Source: an uncultured Curvibacter sp. (GTDB lineage Bacteria; Pseudomonadota; Gammaproteobacteria; Burkholderiales; Burkholderiaceae). From it: DNA of 10,078 nucleotides. Below the pieces are notes generated by a model. The model made no database searches. It was given only the letters and a program-made list of their open reading frames with translations, and was not told where the DNA came from. How positions within the stretch are numbered: position 1 is the first letter of the stretch; every line of letters starts with the position of its first letter. Made by a program: the position numbers and the translations under genes. Shown piece after piece: positions 1 to 5,982 of the stretch. The stretch lies in the NCBI GenBank assembly GCA_946481355.1, contig CAMLNH010000068.1, positions 1 through 10,078 on the forward strand, in the 5' to 3' direction.

Positions 1-2569
1 TTTGCACGGCGACCATGCTCATCTTGATGAGGTCGGCCGCCGTGCCCTGCATGGGCGCGTTGATGGCGGCGCGTTCGGCGCCGCTGCGGCGCGGGCCGTT
101 GGGTGAGTTGATCTCGGGCAGGTAGAGGCGGCGGCCGAAGACGGTTTCCACATAGCCCCGGGCCTTGGCCTGCAGTCTTGTGTCGTCCATGTAGCGCTTG
201 ACGCCCGGGTAGCGGTCGAAATAGCGCTCGATGTAGTTCTTGGCCGCGGTGTTGTCGATGCCCAGGCTTTTCGCCAGGCCGAAGGCGCTCATGCCATAGA
301 TCAGGCCAAAGTTGATGACCTTGGCGTAGCGGCGCTGCTCGCTGCTGACCTGGCTCGTGGGCACGCCGAAGACCTCGGCCGCGGTCGCGCGGTGCACGTC
401 CATGCCGTCGTAGAAGGCCAGCAGCAGGGCGGCGTCGCCGCTGATGTGGGCCATGATGCGCAGCTCGATCTGCGAGTAGTCGGCGCTGGCGATCACATGG
501 CCCGGCGGGGCGATGAAGGCCTCGCGCACCCGCCGGCCCTCGGCGGTGCGGATGGGGATGTTCTGCAGATTGGGGTCGTTGCTGGAGAGCCGCCCCGTCA
601 CGGCCACCGCCTGCGCGTAGTGCGTGTGCACGCGGCCCGTGCGCGGCAGGGCCAGCTGGGCCAGCTTGTCGGTGTAGGTGCCCTTGAGCTTGGCCAGGCC
701 CCGGTGTTCGAGGATCTTGGCCGGCAGGGGAAAGTCTTCTGCCAGCTTCTCCAGCACCTCTTCGTCGGTGCTGGGTGCGCCCGTGGCGGTCTTCTTCACC
801 ACGGGCAGGCCCAGCTTGCCGAAGAAGATCTCGCCGATCTGCTTGGGTGAACCGAGGTTGAAGGGCTGGCCCGCCAGCTCATAGGCCTCGGTCTCCAGCT
901 GCAACATGCGCTGGCCGAGCTCGTGGCTCTGGTTGCTCAGCGTGGGCGCGTCGATGAGCACGCCGTTGCGTTCGATGCGGTAGAGAGACTCGGAACTTTG
1001 GATCTCCAGTTCGTAGATGAACTTGAGCTTCTCGTCGGCCTGCAGGCGCGGCCAGAGCGTGCGGTGCACATCCAGGGTCTGGTCCGAATCCTCGCAGGAA
1101 TATTCGGCCGCGCGCGCGATGTCCACCTGGCTGAAAGGGATCTGCTTGGCGCCCTTGCCGCAGAGGTCTTCGTAGTTGATGCCCGTGCGACCCAGGTGCC
1201 GTTCGGCCAGGCTGGCCAGACCGTGCGGCTTGTGCACTTCCAGCACATAGCTCTGCAGCATGGTGTCGTGCACATAGCCCTGCACCTCGACGCCGTGGTT
1301 GGCGAAGACGTGGCGGTCGTACTTGACGTGCTGACCCAGCTTGTGCGCGGCCGGGTTCTCCAGCCAGGGCTTCATCTTCGCAAGCACCTCGTCGCGCGGC
1401 AGCTGCGTGGGCACGCCGGGGTAGTCGTGCGTGAGCGGGATGTAGGCCGCCTCGCCCGGCGTGACGCTGAAGGAGATGCCTACGATCTCGGCCACCATCT
1501 CGTCGAGCGAGGTGGTCTCGGTGTCGATGGCCACGAGTTCGGCGGCCTGCAGCTTCGCCATCCAGGCATCGAAGGCTGCCCAGTCGAAGATCGTGTCGTA
1601 CTTCACCGTGCTGATGGACGAAGCCACGGGCGCGGGGTCGTCGAACAGGCCCGGCTCCCTGGCCGGCGTGGGCGCAGGCGCAGCCTCGCCGCCGAGCGCA
1701 CGCGCCAGGCCCTTGAAACCGTACTTCTCGTAAAAATCCTTGAGTGCGGCCGTGTCGGGCTCGCCCACGCGCACCGCATCGAGCGCCGGCAGGCCGTCCA
1801 CCCAGCCCTTGAGGTCGCAGTCGGTCTTGATGGTCAGCAGCTGGCGGCCCGTGGGCAGCCAGTCCAGGGCCTTCTTGAGGTTCTCGCCGGCCGCGCCCTT
1901 GATGGCGTCGGCGTTGGCCACGATGTTGTCGAGCGAGCCGTATTCCTTCAGCCACTTGGCAGCAGTCTTGGGGCCCACCTTCTCCACGCCGGGCACGTTG
2001 TCCACGGTGTCGCCCACCAGCGTCTGGTAGTCGATCATCAAGGCCGGCGGCACGCCGAACTCGGCCTCCACGCCGGCCACGTCACGGCGCTTGCCGTTCA
2101 TGGTGTCGACGATGGTGATGTGCTCGGTCACGAGCTGGGCCAGGTCCTTGTCGCCGCTGCTCACGATGACGTTCACCCCCTGGCTCGCGGCGGCCACGGC
2201 CAGCGTGCCGATCACGTCGTCGGCCTCCACACCCGGCACGTCCAGCACCTTCCAGCCCATGAGGCGCACCACCTCGTGAATGGGGGTGATCTGCGCGCGC
2301 AGGTCGTCGGGCATGGGCGCACGCTGGGCCTTGTAGTCGGGATAGATCGCGTCGCGGAAGGTCGGGCCCTTGGCGTCGAAGACGCAGGCCACGTAGTCGG
2401 CGTGCACTTCCTTGCGCAGGCTCTGCAGCATGTTGATCATGCCGCGGATGGCCCCCGTGGGCGGGCTGGCCGGGTCGCCCGGCACGGCGCGCAGGTCCGG
2501 CATGGCGTGGAAGGCGCGGTAGAGGTAGCTGGAACCATCGACCAGCAGCAGGGTTTTCTTGTCGCTCAT
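1..2569 (-). CDS. polA: DNA polymerase I (partial, C-terminal end beyond the left edge)
   Basis: This is DNA polymerase I, used in Okazaki fragment maturation and excision repair. The frame is open from the ATG at 2569 to base 1 (856 residues), and motif spacing is consistent throughout, so I see no frameshift. The 5'-3' exonuclease domain (about 1-290) keeps its metal-binding acids: D11, D65, E115, D117, D118, D140, D142, D187 and D190. The 3'-5' proofreading domain (about 320-520) has a complete DEDDy set: D349 and E351 (AIDTETTSLD), D418 (KYDRHVF), Y490 and D494 (YSCEDSD). Proofreading should therefore be active, unlike in Taq polymerase. The polymerase domain shows motif A (D697 in DYSQIELRI) and the O helix (RRYAKVINFGLIYG) with Phe at 754, the E. 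coli F762 position. Motif C with the second catalytic Asp lies beyond the edge; by comparison with E. coli (928 residues) about 70 residues are missing. The ribosome binding site is weak (AGG about 7 nt before ATG). The gene is divergent from the DUF2782 gene. Confidence 0.97.
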   Translation of the reverse strand, partial: MSDKKTLLLVDGSSYLYRAFHAMPDLRAVPGDPASPPTGAIRGMINMLQSLRKEVHADYVACVFDAKGPTFRDAIYPDYKAQRAPMPDDLRAQITPIHEVVRLMGWKVLDVPGVEADDVIGTLAVAAASQGVNVIVSSGDKDLAQLVTEHITIVDTMNGKRRDVAGVEAEFGVPPALMIDYQTLVGDTVDNVPGVEKVGPKTAAKWLKEYGSLDNIVANADAIKGAAGENLKKALDWLPTGRQLLTIKTDCDLKGWVDGLPALDAVRVGEPDTAALKDFYEKYGFKGLARALGGEAAPAPTPAREPGLFDDPAPVASSISTVKYDTIFDWAAFDAWMAKLQAAELVAIDTETTSLDEMVAEIVGISFSVTPGEAAYIPLTHDYPGVPTQLPRDEVLAKMKPWLENPAAHKLGQHVKYDRHVFANHGVEVQGYVHDTMLQSYVLEVHKPHGLASLAERHLGRTGINYEDLCGKGAKQIPFSQVDIARAAEYSCEDSDQTLDVHRTLWPRLQADEKLKFIYELEIQSSESLYRIERNGVLIDAPTLSNQSHELGQRMLQLETEAYELAGQPFNLGSPKQIGEIFFGKLGLPVVKKTATGAPSTDEEVLEKLAEDFPLPAKILEHRGLAKLKGTYTDKLAQLALPRTGRVHTHYAQAVAVTGRLSSNDPNLQNIPIRTAEGRRVREAFIAPPGHVIASADYSQIELRIMAHISGDAALLLAFYDGMDVHRATAAEVFGVPTSQVSSEQRRYAKVINFGLIYGMSAFGLAKSLGIDNTAAKNYIERYFDRYPGVKRYMDDTRLQAKARGYVETVFGRRLYLPEINSPNGPRRSGAERAAINAPMQGTAADLIKMSMVAVQ

Positions 2570-2641
2570 GGGAGGCCTGTTCGGATCAGACGCCGATTGT
2601 GCCTGCCCCGTCGCCACACCCCCAGGTTCTACAATGCCGGC
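2570..2641. promoter_or_regulatory. Divergent polA / DUF2782 promoter region
   Basis: This 72-bp gap must hold the promoters for both directions. On the plus strand TACAAT (2630-2635) is a good -10 match, ending 6 nt before the ATG at 2642. On the minus strand CACAAT (2601 down to 2596) is a -10 candidate that would put the polA start point near 2589, giving a leader of about 20 nt. Neither has a good -35: at 17-bp spacing the plus strand reads CCCGTC (2607-2612) and the minus strand TGGGGG (2624-2619). Both -35 positions fall between the two -10 boxes, so the polymerase footprints would overlap. The -10 boxes are seen in the sequence; promoter activity is inferred. Confidence 0.45.
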
Positions 2642-2965
2642 ATGTCTTTGCGACTTACTGCCCCCCGTCTGCTGGCCCTGCTCTTCCCCCTGGCCGCTGG
2701 CCTGGCCTCGGCCCAGCAGGGTGCCCCCGAAACGCAGGAGCCCGCGCGCAAGGCCCCGGAGCAGACCATCGAGCGCATCCGCCACGAGGACAAGGGCGCG
2801 CGCATCGACGAGCTGCGCGTGGGCGGCGAGACCAAGACCATCACCGTGAGCCCCAAGGGCAATGCACCGGCCTACGAAGTAGCGCCTGAGAGCAACAACC
2901 GCAACCCGGCTGACAGCGACGGCCAGGGCGAGGGCAAGACCCGCTGGAACATCCTCAAATACTGA
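2642..2965 (+). CDS. DUF2782-type small exported protein
   Basis: This 107-residue protein has a clear Sec signal peptide: a basic N-terminus (MSLRLTAPR), a hydrophobic core at about 10-21, and a likely signal peptidase I site after ASA (residue 24). The mature protein of about 83 residues is hydrophilic. It has a charged segment (IERIRHEDKGARIDELRVGG, 43-62), a predicted beta strand (TKTITVSP, 64-71) and a conserved-looking end (RWNILKY). I assign it to the DUF2782 family from this layout and from its position between polA and thrB, the same place as the uncharacterised gene in Pseudomonas aeruginosa. The function is unknown and the product is probably periplasmic. The ATG at 2642 is chosen because the signal peptide begins there. 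No Shine-Dalgarno sequence precedes it, and the -10 box lies only 6 nt upstream, so the mRNA may be leaderless. It lies 18 nt before thrB and is probably cotranscribed with it. Confidence 0.85.
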   Translation: MSLRLTAPRLLALLFPLAAGLASAQQGAPETQEPARKAPEQTIERIRHEDKGARIDELRVGGETKTITVSPKGNAPAYEVAPESNNRNPADSDGQGEGKTRWNILKY

Positions 2966-2983
2966 ACCCACCCCGAACAAGAA

Positions 2984-3979
2984 ATGGCCGTCTTCACCGA
3001 AGTCTCACACGATGAGGCCAGCGCGCTTCTGCAATCCCTGAACCTCGGCACGCTGCAGGAGCTGCGCGGCATCCAGGGCGGCATCGAAAACACCAACTAC
3101 TTCGCCACCACGGACAAAGATGGTGAAAAGGGCGAGTACGTGCTCACGCTGTTCGAGCGCCTGAGCCACGAGCAGCTGCCTTTCTACCTGCACCTCATGA
3201 AGCACCTCGCGGCCCGAGGCATCCCCGTGCCCGACCCGGCCGCCAACCGCGACGGTGACATCCTGCACACCGTCTGCGGCAAGCCCGCGGCCGTGGTCAA
3301 CCGCCTGCGGGGAAAAAGCGAGCTGGCGCCGGACGCAGCCCACTGCGCGGCCGTGGGCGAGATGCTGGCCAAGATGCACCTGGCCGGGCGCGACTACGCG
3401 CGCCGCCAGCCCAATCTGCGCGGCCTGCCCTGGTGGAACGAGACCGTGCCCCTGGTGTTGCCGCACCTGGACGCGGCCCAGGCCACGCTGCTGCGCGCCG
3501 AGCTGGCCTACCAGAACCACATCGCCGAGTCCGCGGCCTGCACCGCCCTGCCGCGCGGCCCCATCCACGCCGACCTGTTCCGCGACAACGTGATGTTCGA
3601 CGACGGCCAGCTCACGGGCTTCTTCGACTTCTACTTCGCCGGCGTCGACACCTTCCTCTTCGACATCGCGGTCTGCCTCAACGACTGGTGCATCGATCTC
3701 GCCACGGGCGAGGCCGACCTGGTGCGCAGCGCCGCCTTTGTGCAGGCCTACACGGCCGTGCGCCCGCTGACGGCCGCCGAACGCCAGCTGCTGCCCGCCA
3801 TGCTGCGTGCCGGCGCCCTGCGTTTCTGGATCTCGCGCCTGTGGGACTTCCACCTGCCGCGCGAAGCCAGCCTGCTGCAGCCGCACGACCCCACGCACTT
3901 CGAGCGCGTGCTGCGGCAACGCGTGCAGCAGCCGCTGCACGCGGCCGACCTGCTCGAACCCGCAGGTGTGGCGGCATGA
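2984..3979 (+). CDS. thrB: Homoserine kinase, alternative (APH-like) type
   Basis: This cytoplasmic enzyme of 331 residues phosphorylates L-homoserine with ATP to give O-phosphohomoserine, the step before threonine synthase in threonine biosynthesis. It belongs to the aminoglycoside phosphotransferase/choline kinase fold, the form found in Pseudomonas and Burkholderiales, and not to the GHMP-kinase fold of E. coli ThrB. The N-terminal lobe carries a loop-like segment QGGIENTNYF (31-40). The C-terminal lobe carries the catalytic loop HADLFRDN (195-202, catalytic D197, metal-binding N202), followed by the metal-binding Asp at 215 in GFFDFYFAG. The length is normal for the family or slightly long at the C-terminus. 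The ATG at 2984 has only a weak purine-rich leader (ACAAGAA), so translation may depend partly on the upstream gene. Its stop overlaps the next start by 4 nt (ATGA, 3976-3979). Other APH-fold kinases are possible, but length, motif and neighbours favour ThrB. Confidence 0.93.
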   Translation: MAVFTEVSHDEASALLQSLNLGTLQELRGIQGGIENTNYFATTDKDGEKGEYVLTLFERLSHEQLPFYLHLMKHLAARGIPVPDPAANRDGDILHTVCGKPAAVVNRLRGKSELAPDAAHCAAVGEMLAKMHLAGRDYARRQPNLRGLPWWNETVPLVLPHLDAAQATLLRAELAYQNHIAESAACTALPRGPIHADLFRDNVMFDDGQLTGFFDFYFAGVDTFLFDIAVCLNDWCIDLATGEADLVRSAAFVQAYTAVRPLTAAERQLLPAMLRAGALRFWISRLWDFHLPREASLLQPHDPTHFERVLRQRVQQPLHAADLLEPAGVAA

Positions 3980-4779
3980 GGCTCAACATCGTCCCCGCCC
4001 GCACCGGCTTCGCCTGGTTCCGCGCTGGGCTGCGCACCTTCTGGCAGCAGCCGCTGGCGCTGGCCGGCCTCTTCTTCCTCTTCATTGCGCTGATCTCGGT
4101 GGTCAGCCTGCTGCCCGTGCTGGGCAGCGTGGTCTCGCTGGCCCTGCTACCGGCCGCCACCCTGGGCCTGATGGCCGCCACGCGCGAGGCTGCGCAGGGG
4201 CGCTTTCCCATGCCGTCCATCCTCATCAGCGCCTTTCGCGCCGGCCAGCAGCGCGCCCGCGCCATGGCCGTGCTGGGCGCGGCCTACGCCGCGTGCTTCC
4301 TGCTCGTGATGGGCGCCTCGGCCCTGGTGGACGGTGGCCAGTTCGCGCGCATCTACCTCGTGGGCGGCCAGCTCACGCCCGAGCTCGTGCAGTCGGCCGA
4401 CTTCCAGAACGCCATGTGGCTGGCCATGGCGCTCTACCTGCCCCTGGCCATGCTGTTCTGGCATGCGCCCGCGCTGGTGCACTGGCACGGCGTGACACCG
4501 CTCAAGGGCCTGTTCTTCAGCGCCGTGGCCTGCATGCGCAACTTCGGTGCGCTGGCCGTCTATGTGCTGTCCTGGGCCGGGCTCTTCTTCGGCGTGGGTC
4601 TCTTCATCATGATCCTCACGGTCACCCTGGGCGCGCCCGGGCTCATCAACACGCTGATGTTCCCCGCCGCCATGCTGATGGCCGCCATGTTCTTCAGCTC
4701 CATCTGGTTCACCTTCCGCGACAGCTTCGTGGACGACGAACCCGCCGCAGAACCCGCACCCGAGCCCGCGCAGGATTGA
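3976..4779 (+). CDS. BPSS1780-family integral membrane protein
   Basis: This 267-residue protein resembles the BPSS1780 family of Burkholderiales membrane proteins, named from Burkholderia pseudomallei; its function is unknown. Hydrophobic segments at about 27-46, 49-67, 97-115, 146-166, 190-216 and 224-247 predict six transmembrane helices. The basic N-terminus (MRLNIVPARTG) is typical of the family as I recall it. The C-terminus is a short acidic, Pro/Ala/Glu-rich tail (253-267) that is probably disordered. There are no recognisable catalytic motifs and no ABC or MFS signature. The ATG at 3976 overlaps the thrB stop (ATGA) and there is no clear separate ribosome binding site, so its translation is probably coupled to thrB. 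A hairpin follows 11 nt after the stop. A role in transport is possible but unsupported by sequence. Confidence 0.8.
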   Translation: MRLNIVPARTGFAWFRAGLRTFWQQPLALAGLFFLFIALISVVSLLPVLGSVVSLALLPAATLGLMAATREAAQGRFPMPSILISAFRAGQQRARAMAVLGAAYAACFLLVMGASALVDGGQFARIYLVGGQLTPELVQSADFQNAMWLAMALYLPLAMLFWHAPALVHWHGVTPLKGLFFSAVACMRNFGALAVYVLSWAGLFFGVGLFIMILTVTLGAPGLINTLMFPAAMLMAAMFFSSIWFTFRDSFVDDEPAAEPAPEPAQD

Positions 4780-4789
4780 TCTGCATCAA

Positions 4790-4808
4790 GGAAGGACGCG
4801 ATCCTTCC
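4790..4808 (+). terminator. Hairpin after the thrB cluster, possible terminator
   Basis: GGAAGGA (4790-4796) pairs perfectly with TCCTTCC (4802-4808) around a 5-nt loop, beginning 11 nt after the stop of the membrane protein gene. There is no T-tract; GC-rich sequence follows, so it is not a canonical intrinsic terminator. It may end or stabilise the 3' end of the DUF2782-thrB-membrane protein transcript, or be chance. Confidence 0.4.
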
Positions 4809-4840
4809 CGCGCGCGCCCTGCGCACCGCTGCCCCTGCGC

Positions 4841-4903
4841 TAGGATGATTTCCACCGGCATCGCGCCCTGAGTTCGCGGCCCCGCCGGTGCGGGAGAGCA
4901 CGC
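4841..4903 (+). promoter_or_regulatory. Leader of the adaptor-rbbA-yhhJ operon: candidate -10, inverted repeat and RBS
   Basis: A weak -10 candidate TAGGAT lies at 4841-4846, with no good -35. Downstream, CACCGGC (4853-4859) and GCCGGTG (4884-4890) form a 7-bp inverted repeat with a 24-nt interior. Inside it CGCG at 4862-4865 and 4875-4878 could add a second stem. A ribosome binding site GGGAG (4892-4896) follows directly, 7 nt before the ATG at 4904. The repeat ends one base before the RBS, so a folded leader, or a protein bound at the repeat, could affect translation. The repeats and RBS are seen; a regulatory role is inferred. Confidence 0.4.
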
Positions 4904-5974
4904 ATGACATTCCAGTGGAAACACACCGCTGCCGCGGCGACCGTCGTGGCGGTCGCTGCCGCCGTCCTCATGACCTGGGCCCCCTGGGCCGAGGAGGCCA
5001 TCGGCGAAGGCTTCGTCAGCGGCAACGGCCGCATCGAGGCCACGGAGATATCCATCGCCACCAAGACCGGCGGCCGCGTGGCCGAGATCCGCGTCAACGA
5101 GGGCGACTTCGTGCAGGCCGGCCAGGTGCTGGCGCGCATGGAGCTCGACAGCCTGCGCGCCCAGCGCGAAGAGGCTGTGGCCCGGCTGCAGCAGGCGCAG
5201 GAAGCCGTGGCCAACGCACGCGCCGCCGTGGCCCTGCGCGAAAGCGACCACGCATCGGCCCTGGCCGTGGTGGCCCAGCGCGAGAGCGAGCTCGACGCCG
5301 CGCAGCGCCGCCTGCCACGCTCGGAAAAGCTCGCGCAGGACGGCTTCTATTCCAGCCAGGTGCTCGACGACGACCGTGCCCGCGTGCGCACGCTGGCAGC
5401 CGCGCTCAAGGCCGCGCGCTCGCAGGCCGAGGCGGCCAAGACCGGGATTGCCGCCGCCCAGACCCAGGTGGGTGGCGCCCAGGCCAATGTGCGTGCACTC
5501 CAGGCCACGCTGCAGCGCCTGGACGTGGAGCTGGCCGAGGGCGAGCTCAAGGCCCCGCGCGACGGCCGCGTGCAGTTCCGCGTGGCCCAGCCGGGCGAGG
5601 TCATCGGCGCCGGCGCCCGCGTGCTCAACCTGCTCGACCTCTCCGACGTCTACATGACCTTCTTCCTGCCCGAGACCGTGGCCGGCCGCGTGGCCATCGG
5701 CAGCGAAGTGCGCCTGGTCCTCGACGCCGCACCCGACCGTGCGGTCCCGGCCAAGATCAGCTTCGTGGCCAGCAGTGCGCAGTTCACGCCCAAGACCGTG
5801 GAGACCGAGAGCGAGCGCCAGAAGCTCATGTTCCGCGTGCGCGCGCAGATCCCGCGCGAGCTGCTGCTCAAGTACCAGACCCAGGTCAAGACCGGCCTGC
5901 CCGGCGTCGCCTGGGTGCGGCTCGATCCGCAAGCACCCTGGCCCGCCAAGCTCGACCGCCAGCTCGTGCAGTGA
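4904..5974 (+). CDS. yhiI: HlyD-family periplasmic adaptor (membrane fusion) protein, YhiI-type
   Basis: This 356-residue periplasmic adaptor links an inner-membrane ABC exporter to the periplasm or an outer-membrane channel. An uncleaved signal anchor spans about 8-25. The first half of the lipoyl domain (about 43-80; [18 protein letters not shown]) is followed by a long Ala/Gln/Arg-rich coiled-coil hairpin (about 83-208). The second lipoyl half (about 211-243; [18 protein letters not shown]) and a beta-barrel domain (about 245-330), including QFTPKTVET, come next. Length and layout match E. coli YhiI, the first gene of the yhiI-rbbA-yhhJ operon, and are close to YbhG. The ATG at 4904 has a good RBS (GGGAG, 7 nt spacing). 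Its stop (TGA, 5972-5974) lies 8 nt before the chosen ATG of the next gene, or overlaps an in-frame GTG at 5971. The order adaptor, ATPase-permease, permease supports the assignment to one exporter. The substrate is unknown. Confidence 0.92.
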   Translation: MTFQWKHTAAAATVVAVAAAVLMTWAPWAEEAIGEGFVSGNGRIEATEISIATKTGGRVAEIRVNEGDFVQAGQVLARMELDSLRAQREEAVARLQQAQEAVANARAAVALRESDHASALAVVAQRESELDAAQRRLPRSEKLAQDGFYSSQVLDDDRARVRTLAAALKAARSQAEAAKTGIAAAQTQVGGAQANVRALQATLQRLDVELAEGELKAPRDGRVQFRVAQPGEVIGAGARVLNLLDLSDVYMTFFLPETVAGRVAIGSEVRLVLDAAPDRAVPAKISFVASSAQFTPKTVETESERQKLMFRVRAQIPRELLLKYQTQVKTGLPGVAWVRLDPQAPWPAKLDRQLVQ

Positions 5975-5982
5975 GCCCCGCC

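Noticed and set aside
923..2965. A 680-codon open frame on the plus strand, antisense to polA
   Set aside because: It lies almost wholly opposite polA, whose motifs are intact on the minus strand. Its His/Val/Arg-rich translation is typical of antisense frames in GC-rich genes. Only its last 107 codons, from 2642, are a real gene.
3433..3975. In-frame upstream extension of the BPSS1780-family membrane protein into thrB
   Set aside because: The extension is an Arg/Pro/Ala-rich shadow of thrB. The membrane protein's recognisable N-terminus starts at the ATG at 3976, which also gives the common ATGA overlap.
4845..4871. Eight-codon mini-ORF (ATG to TGA) upstream of the adaptor gene, a possible leader peptide
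   Set aside because: Its ATG lies within the candidate -10 box (4841-4846), there is no usable ribosome binding site, and it has no run of regulatory codons.
4709..5932. Long minus-strand frame opposite the adaptor gene
   Set aside because: The composition is that of an antisense shadow (Leu/Gly/His/Ala-rich, no domain), while the plus strand encodes a complete adaptor.
4888..5982. Upstream extension of the rbbA frame across the whole adaptor gene, suggesting one giant fusion
   Set aside because: The translation over the adaptor region is Arg/Ala/Gly-rich and featureless, while the +1 frame there gives a clean HlyD-family protein with an RBS. The long open frame is a GC-content artefact.
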